Source of the DNA: Hondaea fermentalgiana
Lineage: Eukaryota > Sar > Bigyra > Thraustochytrida > Thraustochytriidae
Reading direction: 5' to 3'
Assembly (NCBI GenBank): GCA_014084085.1
Contig: NPFB01000099.1
Span: 37,488-75,085, forward strand
Length of the DNA stretch: 37,598 bases
A model generated the notes under the pieces. It was not told the DNA's origin and searched no databases. It saw only the letters and a list, made by a program, of their open reading frames with translations. Made by a program: the position numbers and the translations under genes. Positions 1 through 9,500 of the stretch are shown in pieces; position 1 is the first letter of the stretch, and the number at the start of each line of letters is the position of its first letter.

Positions 1-279
1 CTCCCTCCCTCCCTCGCGCGAGGCGCCGGACTCTCTCGCAGCCGTCCTCTGCGCGCCGCCGCAGAGCCCGAGCCCGCGGCCCCGCGGGAGAGGCGCGAGC
101 GAGCAGAGCAGCTGAGCAGGCGAGACAGAGAGCGGAGACGGCAGAGAGAGCGCGCAGGGCGGAGCGCCATCTTGGCTGGCGCGGCCTGGGCCCGGGCTCG
201 GCCTCAGGCTCGAGGCTGAGCCGCGCGCGGCGCGGGCGGCAGAGCCGCGGGCCGGGGCCGCGGGGCGGGCGGCGCGCGA
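1..279. promoter_or_regulatory. GC-rich 5' flank of the first gene
   Basis: This stretch is very rich in G+C, with CpG-dense tracts of CCCTC and GCGCGG type, and runs directly into the ATG at 280. I see no coding frame, TATA-like box or RNA gene. It is most simply the promoter and 5' untranslated region of the plus-strand gene that follows. The window may begin inside a longer intergenic region. Confidence 0.4.
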
Positions 280-564
280 ATGGTCGTCCACTTCAACCGC
301 AGCGTCAAGGTGCTGGGCTACTACCTGAGCGACGAGGAGAGGGAGCTCAAGCAGCACTGGAGCGCCGAGAACTATGAGCGCATGGTCGCGCTCAAGCGCG
401 CGCTCAAGCGGCAGAAGCTCGTGCAGATGAAGCAGCAGGCAAGGACAGACGCAGCGCAGCTCCAGCAAAAGGAGGCGGGCCCGCTCAAGTCGCTCGAGCT
501 CCTCATCGACATGCCCGCCGAAGCATCGCACAATCTCCACAACAGCACCTTCAGCAACGACAGC

Positions 565-602
<38 letters not shown>

Positions 603-1317
603 AGATATCAACCTCACCTGTCTCGCATGGGGGTCCAAACAACGCAACGCGAACCACGTCCCGCATCTCGCTGACGCAGAGGAAGGAGAAGAAGTAGTTG
701 AAGAAGAAGAGGAGGAAGAGGAAGAGCAAAAGGAGGCGTCTCCTTCGTCCTCACCCTCCTCCTCGCCCTCGCCCTCGCCCTCGCTCTCGTCCTCGCAAGC
801 CATCTCGAGGCCCAGGGCAAGGACGCTCTCTGCCGAACGCCGGGCGCACGCAGGACCTTCACATCAAACCTCGTTCTCCTGCTCGAGCCCCTTCTCCCAC
901 GCTCACGCCATCGCGGCAGAACCATCAGCAGGCGCAGCGGAGGCCGCCATCGCCCCCGCCCCCGTGCAGATCTTCCCAAGCAGGTCATCATGCGTAGGTC
1001 GACCCCGGACCATGGAAGTCCGGCTTCGACCCGTGCAGACCTCAACGGCAACCGCCACGCAAGACCGGGACTTGCCTTTCGATACCAACGTGTCCGACTG
1101 TGAACAATGGTCCGCTTACATCCTCGGCGTTCTCGTCGAGGGTTCCTGCCTCGCCGTTGAAACCGTGCGCGCCCTCGAGCGCAAAATCAATGCCGCCACG
1201 TACCAGCCCTTGGCACCTTCTTCCTCGGCCTCTTCTTCATCCTCCGCCGCCACATCCTCCTCGGACGACTGGATGGACATGAGCGTTCTGAGCTGCCTCA
1301 GCAACACCTTTCGTTGA
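280..1317 (+). CDS. Hypothetical low-complexity protein, 345 aa
   Basis: I do not recognise a family. The frame opens at an ATG right after a GC-rich leader and ends with TGA. Residues 1-60 are non-repetitive, charged and predicted helical (a LSDEERELKQHW segment followed by Lys/Arg-rich helices), which makes them the likeliest conserved part. The middle is low complexity: a run of about 12 Asn, then a Glu-rich stretch of about 20 residues, then Ser-Pro repeats. A second non-repetitive block near residues 270-310 (SDCEQWSAYILGVLVEGSCL) also looks structured. The C-terminus is Ser-rich and ends in WMDMSVLSCLSNTFR. There is no signal peptide or membrane helix. The overlapping frames on both strands are low-complexity shadows. 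It could be a regulatory or nuclear protein, but nothing here proves that. Confidence 0.6.
565..602 (+). repeat. (AAC)n trinucleotide repeat coding poly-Asn
   Basis: An almost pure run of AAC codons sits inside the first gene and encodes the Asn tract. As a microsatellite it may vary in length between strains without shifting the frame. Confidence 0.85.
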
Positions 1318-1788
1318 TGATGCGATTTTACCTTGACCTTGACCGATTATGCACGATATACCTTAATGTACACAGTGCCCGCCCACGCGTGCGCTAGGCT
1401 GCGGCGCACTCCACGCGCCGCCAGTTTGTTTACTCACAAGTCCTTTTCTCTGGGGAAGCGACTGATTTTGATTCATGATTTGAGATTTTCGAGATTCTTT
1501 TTGCTTTGCTTTGCTTTCTCTTTTCTCCTCTCTTGTCACAAAATTGATACAATCCAGTTCAATTTGATTTCTTTCGATACACTTCTCTTCTCCCTCCGCG
1601 AACATTAAGCACCAGGAATATCACAACAATATCAACTTCTTGCTTCTTTCCCCGACAAACTTAGCCAGCTGCCTTGCTAGCTCGCCAATGTAAACATACT
1701 CTTGTGCTACACGATCTCGCACGCGACCTGCTGACATCAAGCAATTTGAACTTCTTACATTTTCTCTTTCTTACGTCTGGCTCTTCCA
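1318..1788. other. Convergent intergenic region, no gene seen
   Basis: This A+T-richer stretch lies between the 3' ends of the first gene (+) and the dynein light chain gene (-). It holds T-rich tracts (TTTTTGCTTTGC type) and short open frames without protein character. I see no canonical AATAAA on either strand. It presumably contains both 3' untranslated regions. Confidence 0.4.
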
Positions 1789-2481
1789 TCAGTACGACAC
1801 GCCAAAGACTGTTACAATGCAGCCAACCGAACCGTTCTCCCACGACACAGTCACGCTGTCGTCGGCCTGTGCATTCCAAAACATCGAGGAAGCTACCTCC
1901 ATGCCCGCACCTCGCGAAGCCTCGTACACAACCGTGGACGCAATATATTTGAGATTGTTGCACGCTGCAGACAGGTCTTGCACACATTGTTGATTGATCG
2001 CCTCCACCCATCGCGGTACTGTCGCCGAACGAAAACTCCGGCCCTCCAAGTGCTCGGAGATGCTTCTCTCAGCGATGCTTTGCGCTACATTTACCACGTC
2101 TACAAATCGTGTGGCGCCCCTCACATCCCCAAAGGATTCGGCTTCTGGGCGCGAGCTGTGATGGCGTGACGTACGACCACGCAATGCACACTTGGCCTCC
2201 TCATCCTCATCTTCATCGTCATCCTCCTTCCTATCATCATTTGCATGACCATCGTCATCATCAACATCATGATTCATCTCCACATCCCTTGAGTTTCGTC
2301 GCATTCCTCGGGTCTCTGGAGTTTTGCCCTCCGCGTCATCGTTGATTGGATCGACGTCCACTTTGCCTTCGTCGCTTCCGCCATCGCCTTCGTCGGCTTG
2401 TAGGAGCCCCTCGCTCGCAAGGTCCTCGTCGCCCTCGTCCGCGAGAACCACAATCTCGTCTGCATCGTGTCGCCGAGGCAT
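1789..2481 (-). CDS. Tctex-type dynein light chain with acidic N-terminal extension, about 230 aa
   Basis: The last 110 residues match the Tctex1/DYNLT fold. The family hallmarks are in order: a central WVEAINQQCVQDL helix, the KYIASTVVYE strand, the GAGMEVASSMFWNA segment and the closing SWENGSVGCIVTVFGVSY. Members are light chains of cytoplasmic or axonemal dynein and of intraflagellar-transport dynein. In front lies an extension of roughly 115 residues rich in Asp and Glu (DDDDGHANDD, EDDDEDEDEE), probably disordered; the usual protein is only about 110-140 residues. I chose the ATG at 2481 (MPRRHDADEIV). The frame stays open upstream to 2637 but has no earlier ATG. It is divergent to the TMC gene. 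The long N-terminus recalls TCTEX1D/DYNLT2-like axonemal members, which is a guess. Confidence 0.85.
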   Translation of the reverse strand: MPRRHDADEIVVLADEGDEDLASEGLLQADEGDGGSDEGKVDVDPINDDAEGKTPETRGMRRNSRDVEMNHDVDDDDGHANDDRKEDDDEDEDEEAKCALRGRTSRHHSSRPEAESFGDVRGATRFVDVVNVAQSIAERSISEHLEGRSFRSATVPRWVEAINQQCVQDLSAACNNLKYIASTVVYEASRGAGMEVASSMFWNAQADDSVTVSWENGSVGCIVTVFGVSY

Positions 2482-2938
2482 TGCCCTTTCTTCTTCTCGC
2501 TCGCGTCTCCTCGCTGCGGAAGCCCAAATCACGCGAGAACGTCCTCGCACGATGCGTCGTCTCTCTCCGTTTGGCTTTGCTTTCTTGTGCTCTGCCGCAG
2601 CCCGGACTACTGGGCTTGCGCCGCTCTCGTCATACTATTCTAGTGCGTCGCTGTGTGTGTCCGTTGAGCCGCTTTTTTTTTTTTTTACACAGTCACTCCC
2701 AAGTCCCTGGACAAAGCGTATTCAACTTACTAGTAAACGTCACGGCCGTCGGTGACCACGATAGGCCTTTTGGGATAGACGAGACGTTCACGTTTCCTTT
2801 CCTCCTTCACCCAAAGAAGAAGGACGGGCTTCTGCATGGAGACGTGACCGTGAAGGTGGCAAAGCCCGTGCGTGCGATTGCCGCCAACGAACCGCCTTGC
2901 AGCGCATCGCTGCAGGACACGAAAGCAAACCCAAATAA
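2482..2938. promoter_or_regulatory. Divergent promoter region, dynein light chain / TMC
   Basis: These 457 bases separate two start codons that point away from each other, so promoter elements for both genes should lie here. A run of about 13 T occurs near 2672-2684. No TATA box or RNA gene is evident. The bases just before the TMC start are A-rich (CCCAAATAA). Confidence 0.4.
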
Positions 2939-5900
2939 ATGCCAGGCAAAAGGAGGGTTCATCCCGAGCCCGGCGCGCTCGAGAGCGAGCTCTCCCTCGA
3001 CGCCGACGAGGATAATGCAAATGCAAACACAACGGCGTGGACAACTTTAGCCGGTCTCGACGCGCCGGGAACAGGTGGCGGATACTATGGCACGGGCGGA
3101 ACACCAAGGCAAGATCGAGGTTCTGAAGAGGGCCAGACAGACCTTGCTATTGACGATCAAGCGTCCCAGGGCAGCGACGCCGGCATCGAGCTCTTTGCCA
3201 CGAACGCAGCAACCGAGCGTGCTCTCGAAGTCGACTTCCTCGATCTTGACGACGATGATTCTGACGCTCGTGGTGATCGTGGTGGAAGACGGCGTCCAGA
3301 CACGCAAGAAGTACCACAATTTGCGAGCGCGCTAAACGCAAGCATGAAACAGAAACAATTGCCCAGTACTCTCGCTGGCAATGCTAAAAACGCTGCAGCT
3401 TCGGATGAAGACGAGGGAGATGAGGAAGATGAGGAAGCTGACCTACTCGGTATCGACGATGGTGCTGAGGAACTTCTCGGCATCGCCCAACTCCCCGGCG
3501 CTGGACCTTCCGCATTCATGAATCCAGAAATCGAAAAAAAGGTCGAGCAGCTCGCTCAAGCCGTCAAAGTCTATAAAGAAAAGAATCGCAAGCTGCGCGA
3601 AAAGCACGACAAGGCCGCCAAAGACGCCAAAATGCTCCGCGAGGCACTCGAAAAGCTCGAAGAGGAAAAGGAAGAGGCCGAACTGCGCGCCGAGCGTGAT
3701 TTACGCCTCATACAGTTCAAAAACCTTGGCGCTGCCGCGGGGGGCGGCGGTGCCGCGGGTCGTCATCTAGCCACTGACCTTGAAGCCCAGCGCAAACGAG
3801 AAGAGGCTCGCCGCCAAATGTACGCCGCGACAAACGATCAGGGCGATGACTACGATGTCATTCTCGGCATGCAAGACACAAGGCGCGCCGGAGGTCTTTT
3901 TGCCAGTGTATACAAGCTCATGGCGCGCCTACAGCGGAAATACACGCCTCTACAGCGAGACGTGCGCCGCGCAGAGGCGCGATTTGGTAGTTCTGTTGCC
4001 TCGTACTTTTACTTTTTCAGATGGATGATTGCAAACTACATTGCTCTTGCGCTCATTTGCCTGATTTTTCTCATTCGGCATATCACTGCGCTTTTGTGGT
4101 ACCAGAACCTAAGCCAGGACGACCGCAATCGGTTTTACAACTCTGCGGGGGAGCCGAGGCTCGCCTTTGATTGGTCCTCGAGCGATTGGTCTGCACTCTC
4201 CTCTTTTTTGCCAAAGTTCCTCATGATTTCCAGCTTCAATCCAGGGGATTCGGCGACGCAGTTCTTCGCAGACAATCTACATGCCGGAACGCCCATCCGC
4301 GACGCAAGCGGTGCTGAAGTGAGTGCCACGTCCTACAACCCGGGTGCGGAACTTGGCGAACGCATGGACTACATCAGTCTTCTCATCTTTTGCAATCTTG
4401 TCCTTCTCGGATCTTCCATCAACAAGTGGATCCGCGAGGATCGCCGCGCCAAGGCCTTTGGCCTCTTTGAGGACCTCGACAGTCAGTCGCGCTTCGCGCA
4501 GAGCGCTCTCAATGCCTGGGACCATAGCATCAGCGACCCTCGCGAGGTCGAGGATCTCAAACACACGCTTCTTGACCAATACTTTCTCACCACGCACGAA
4601 CTCAATACTGCCAACAAGAAAAAGAGCCGCAGTTTTAAGGAGCGTCTCACGCTTCGTGCGCGCCGCATCACCGCCAATTTCATTTATATTTCCGTTCAAG
4701 GATCCAGTGCCGCGGCAATCATCTACCTGACCGCAACTTCAGCGCAAATGAGCCAAAATGTCCTGCAAATCATCAGCGATAACGCCTCCCTGCAGTGGCT
4801 GCTCCCCATCGTCACGCTCATATCCGGGTCCATTGTTCCCCTCGCCGTCAGCGTCATCAACGCCTTACTGCCAGCTGTTGTCACCTTCGTTACGGCATTT
4901 GAAAAGTGGGACGATGGCGGCTTTCACACAAAGTACATGCTCTCCCGCCTCTTTGTGGCCAAGATCCTCAACGCCTTCATTCAGGTCTTTTCCTTTCTGC
5001 AACTTCTCGATCCGTACATGCTACGAGGGGACCCTATCATTAGTCGCGACTTTTCTCTCACCGCACGGACCAACACGGAAAAACGTCTTGTTTCCGTCGG
5101 ATCCACCTATGGGGCCGCCGGCACTGTGCCACGTGGCCTCGACGAGTGCCGGGCCGACCTTTACGGTGCAGGCATTTTCCAGCTCGTAATTACCGAATTT
5201 GTCGTCTCCAAGACCGCCTTTGCGATCGTGCCTGCCGCCAAGTACCTCATTGCCAAGCTGCGCAAGCGCCCTTACGAGCGCAACGAGTTCCACGTCGCCA
5301 AGCACATGGTCGACCTCCTTTTCTTTCAGCAGCTCTGCTTCATGTCCTTTCCATTCTTCCCTTTTGGCACCATTTTTATCGCTGGCATGATGTTTCTCGG
5401 CTTCAAGCTGCAGCTGCGCGTTCTTAATGGCTTCATGCAGAAACCAAAGAAACCTTGGAGCGCACGCGACGCCGCCAACTTTTTCATCAAGTTCTTCTTC
5501 CTCACTTTCGTCCTCAGCTTTGCCGTACTTTGGTTCATGCTCGCTTCAGAAACGCTTCCCAAGGCCTGTTCGCTTCAGGAACACCTTGTACAGGCTTCTT
5601 TTGATAGCGATCCGCTTGAACAGTGCTTTGACGAAAATCCCACGGCTGCTGACAGTGAGCCGACTTGCTTCATGAGCGACCGTACGGCCTCTGAAATTGC
5701 GCTTGGTGAAGCACGGGCTCCGGGACTCGAAGAGCTGCGCTTCTGGGAAGAATACTTTGTTGCCAGCGTCCCGGACGGCACCTTTGCAGACGATGCGATC
5801 ATTGACACAGAGGCGCGACTGCGTGCCTTGCTCGGGTACCCAAATCAGACGACTGTCAGCTTTTCCTCTCTCGTTGTCTGCTCGCTCAGTTGTGGGCCTT

Positions 5901-6169
5901 TTGTCTACAACATGAACTATTACTCCTCGCTCGACACATACTTGAGCAACTACCTGAAGACGTTATACACCCTCGCAACGCAGAGCCCTTTGTTCGTTTG
6001 GGCCATTGCCATCATCTTCTTACTTCGGTACCTTTTCACCAAGAACACAATCGGTGTCCTCTTTGAGCTCCAGGAGGAGAAGGAGATTTCGCTTCGAAAC
6101 CTCGTGGCAAATCTCGAGTCAAAGATTAAAAAGCTCACAGCCAAAATCGAAAAGATGAAGGTTGAATAA
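2939..6169 (+). CDS. TMC-like (transmembrane channel-like) membrane protein, 1076 aa
   Basis: This is a polytopic membrane protein of the TMC family, within the wider TMEM16/OSCA/TMC superfamily; animal TMC1/2 are mechanotransduction channels. Residues 1-190 are acidic and probably disordered. Residues about 195-260 form a strongly charged coiled coil (EIEKKVEQLAQAVKVYKEKN onward). The membrane part begins near residue 355 with SSVASYFYFFRWMIANY, which matches the first TMC helix. Later come VPLAVSVINALLPAV, then CRADLYGAGIFQLVITEFVV (equivalent to the TMC-domain CWExxVGQExYxL region), then EFHVAKHMVDLLFFQQL and KPWSARDAANFFIKFFF (the PWRAS-type element). A second coiled coil ends the protein (about residues 1040-1076). 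The start ATG at 2939 is the first in frame. In a free-living protist a mechanosensory or ciliary role is plausible but inferred. Confidence 0.9.
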   Translation: MPGKRRVHPEPGALESELSLDADEDNANANTTAWTTLAGLDAPGTGGGYYGTGGTPRQDRGSEEGQTDLAIDDQASQGSDAGIELFATNAATERALEVDFLDLDDDDSDARGDRGGRRRPDTQEVPQFASALNASMKQKQLPSTLAGNAKNAAASDEDEGDEEDEEADLLGIDDGAEELLGIAQLPGAGPSAFMNPEIEKKVEQLAQAVKVYKEKNRKLREKHDKAAKDAKMLREALEKLEEEKEEAELRAERDLRLIQFKNLGAAAGGGGAAGRHLATDLEAQRKREEARRQMYAATNDQGDDYDVILGMQDTRRAGGLFASVYKLMARLQRKYTPLQRDVRRAEARFGSSVASYFYFFRWMIANYIALALICLIFLIRHITALLWYQNLSQDDRNRFYNSAGEPRLAFDWSSSDWSALSSFLPKFLMISSFNPGDSATQFFADNLHAGTPIRDASGAEVSATSYNPGAELGERMDYISLLIFCNLVLLGSSINKWIREDRRAKAFGLFEDLDSQSRFAQSALNAWDHSISDPREVEDLKHTLLDQYFLTTHELNTANKKKSRSFKERLTLRARRITANFIYISVQGSSAAAIIYLTATSAQMSQNVLQIISDNASLQWLLPIVTLISGSIVPLAVSVINALLPAVVTFVTAFEKWDDGGFHTKYMLSRLFVAKILNAFIQVFSFLQLLDPYMLRGDPIISRDFSLTARTNTEKRLVSVGSTYGAAGTVPRGLDECRADLYGAGIFQLVITEFVVSKTAFAIVPAAKYLIAKLRKRPYERNEFHVAKHMVDLLFFQQLCFMSFPFFPFGTIFIAGMMFLGFKLQLRVLNGFMQKPKKPWSARDAANFFIKFFFLTFVLSFAVLWFMLASETLPKACSLQEHLVQASFDSDPLEQCFDENPTAADSEPTCFMSDRTASEIALGEARAPGLEELRFWEEYFVASVPDGTFADDAIIDTEARLRALLGYPNQTTVSFSSLVVCSLSCGPFVYNMNYYSSLDTYLSNYLKTLYTLATQSPLFVWAIAIIFLLRYLFTKNTIGVLFELQEEKEISLRNLVANLESKIKKLTAKIEKMKVE

Positions 6170-6542
6170 GTAGTCACTTACGTATAAGCAATAGCAAACA
6201 CATCTACGATTTGCTTCATTTTCCTTGTGTAGAAATTACCATAATATTGATCCAAAGACCGATGCTAAGCCTCAGATGGCCCACTCAGCCCAACAGAGAG
6301 AGAAGGGTGAATGTATACCAACCAAAGGCCCCGCTCCATCAATCGCCACTTTGGTTTGGATACAGAGTACACACCCAAACTCAAGCGTTGCGCGGCGACT
6401 CGACGCAGACCAGAAAGTCATTCATTTATTGCCCAGCCTGAAACTGTTTTGCAACGCATCAAAGACAACCATATCCCTTCTCCTTGACTAGCTCCCTCTC
6501 CAACTCTCTCTCTCTCTCCCTCCCGCTCTTTGTGATCATCAA
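6170..6542. other. Convergent intergenic region
   Basis: These 373 bases lie between the stops of the TMC gene (+) and the THADA gene (-). They contain a CT-rich stretch (about 6497-6522) and a minus-strand polyadenylation-like hexamer. No gene is seen. Confidence 0.4.
6425..6430 (-). terminator. Possible AATAAA polyadenylation signal of the THADA gene
   Basis: TTTATT on the plus strand is AATAAA on the minus strand, about 115 bases downstream of the THADA stop. Position and sequence fit a poly(A) signal. A single hexamer is weak evidence, and many protists do not depend on it. Confidence 0.35.
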
Positions 6543-9500
6543 TTATTCAAGAGCACGCTTTCGCGCGACGGCGAGAAGCCTTCGGAGAGCCGGATGCAAG
6601 GGCGCGACGCCCTCTGGATCAAGCGTTCGAAGCAAACGCGCCTTGCACTCACGAGAGCCCGCCAGCGCCGCCCGACACAGGTGCGCAAAGGCATCGTGGT
6701 GGAAGGAAACGCCGCCTGGCCACGCCGTCTCGCGCACAAGACGCTCGAGAGCAGTAAAGTCGAGCACTTCCTGGACTCCGGCCTCTTGTACAACGGCATC
6801 ATGAGTGTGTTGCTGCGCCTCCATCACATCTCGCAAAAGATTCAGAGGCTCGGCGTAGATGTTGTCCGGCTCCACCATAAAGACGCGTTCCTTGAGGAGC
6901 CCGAGGTCGCGCGGACTTGCCGCCAGCGCGCGGGGGCCAGGGTGCAACTCGCCACATTGCGCCCACGCAGCGGCGCGTACTTCGACCCAAGCCGACCCGT
7001 CCAACGTCTCAAACATGTGCCGCAGCAAGGCCCGCACCACGAGAGGCTCGCACTGTGGGAGCGCACGCAGCGAAGGGACCTGGCGCCCCGCCATGGCGAG
7101 CGCCCCGCGCCGGAGATTGTCCACTTCGTCCTGCGCAAGTGCGAGCAGGGCCCGCCACGCGAACGCAAGCGACGGATTCGAGACCTCCAAAACGCCAGAC
7201 GTCCCGAGCGCCTCGAGAGCAGCGCTGCGCAGAAGCGTGCTTTGCACAGGCTTGGCGCAGTCGTGAATGATCGCCGCAAGGGCAACCTGAACCTCTCTTT
7301 GCGAGGCAGCGTACCGGCCCAAGGCGCGCACCACTGCGCCCTGGGCGCCCTCGCCAACGCATACTTGCGAGTGAAACATGGTCAAAAGCCGCTGGGCAAC
7401 TGCGGGCGATCGCTGGCCCTCGCTGGAGGCCAGCAAGTCCATTCGTGCAATTAGTTCTGGGTAGAAGAACACGCCCGCTTCAGTCAATGTCACATGCTCA
7501 GCTGCTTCGAGGACCTCTTGCGCCAAAGGTGAAGATCCCGTCGCTACGTCTTTGGCAGCCCGCAGCGCCGCGAGACGCCTGCGGCAGTCCTCGCTGCGCA
7601 GATTCTCCACTAAAAAGTTCGACGCCAACAGCCGGCATGAAAGTGCAACACTGTCCTCCGTCTGCCAGGGACTGTCTCCGGCCCGCTTGGCGAGATCCAA
7701 GATCGGCGCAGAGAGCGCCGCGCGCGGTCGTAGCAATGAAAAGTTCCAAAGTGCGTCCCAAGTGGCCGTGTACACCATCGAAGAGGGCCCGCACGATTCC
7801 AGGACGGCGCGCAGCGCATTGCTCAGAGGCGCCTCAAGGGCTCCGATCGCCTCGCTTGCGCGCGGACCCGTGTGCAGCTTGCGTTCACGAATTGTCACCA
7901 ACAACTGTGTAAGTTGTAATAAGAGGCCATGCGCGTGATTGTGGCCAAGACGTGGCGGCGACGAGGCACAGCTATCGCTCAGCATGGCAAGAATCTCTCG
8001 AATTGTGTCGAGAAGTCGGAATTCCGGACAAAGACTGGCCAGCGCTCGCGAGGCCATCGAGCGCGCCATCACGTGCGGTTGAGAGGCGCACGCAAGGAGG
8101 AGCGGTAAAAAGGGAAGCACGTCCTTATTTCCCGCCTCCCACGCCTCCTTGTGCTCGCCGACAAAGGCCTCTTCCTCCCCTTCAGGGGACACAAAGGCTG
8201 GTCGCAATCGGGACAGAATCAAGAGCATGGGGTACAGACTGGGGTCCATTGCGCCCATTTTGTTGTGCCCAAGACGCTGCTCGTTGACAATGCGTCGGAG
8301 ATTCTCGAGCACCGCCAAAAAGACATCCCCATAACGCTGCATGAAAAAAGCAGAGTTGACGAGCACGGCCCCCATCGTGCGGCTCACGCGCATGTTCTCC
8401 TGGCCAAAGGCTCGCTGGATCACACGGGCAAACACCATCATGGATGAGTTTCGCACTTGCCAATTGTCATTCCTAAAGCCACGCAACGACAGCAGCAAGA
8501 GCTGCGGTAAGTATTCTTGCAGCTCGTGCTGCAGCGAGCCGTCCTCGAAAAGCATCTTCAAGATATTCAGCCCATGCACGCGAATGCGCATGTCCTCAGC
8601 ATTGCTTGCCAGCAGCATGAGACGGGTCACCATGCGTTCCAGCAGCACGGTGCGTCCCGCGCGAGGCTCGGCGCACGCAAGAGCCAAAAACGCGCTTGCA
8701 AACCCGACGGACCGCCTCAAGTAAAAACCTTGAAGCCCGCCCTCGAGTCGATGCAGCAAATAGTTGGTCCACTGCATTGGAAGCTTGGACAACGCCGGGC
8801 TTTTGCGCAGGCGAAGCAAGCGCGCTGCAATGCCTTGAAAAGAATTGCCGACCACGCGAATTGCGCCCATGTGTCGCAAGCGAATCAGCAGCTGCAGCTG
8901 CACGACGCCAATTGCTGCAACCCGAGGGGCAGCGAGCACAAAGGCGTCCGTCTCCAACTCAAGTGGACAGGTGCGCACAATCGTCTCCATACACATTGTC
9001 ACCTCGCGAATGACCAGCCAGTCGCTGACAACCACGTTTTCGTTGTTGTGAATAGGTCGATCCATGAGAATGAGGTTGTCGTCACCTCTCCTGCTCGACG
9101 ACCCGCCTTCCTTGCTGGCTGCATTCATAGTAGTGGTGTTATCGCCGCTGTTGTCTGCATCGACGGCACCGTCGTCGTCGTCGGAGAGCTGTTCCATGTC
9201 CTCGTCCTCATCGTCCAAGTCGCTGCCATCATCTGCGTCTGTCTGCTTCTTGCACACGACAGCGGCAGCGAGTTCACACGCCTTGTTGAGTACGTTGAGT
9301 GAATCCTCAGCCACTTGCACCCAGGCATCCGGATCACGGCGAAGCGTGGACTCGCTCACCTCCCAGCAGTTGCGAAAGGCTTGAAGGAGGCCAAAGCACG
9401 ACTCGGCCCCAGGCTCGCGATACAGCTTGATGAGGTCGGCCAAGAAGGCGCGTGCCACAAGGTCCCGCGGGAGATTCTGGCCCACTGCTTCTGCTTCAAA

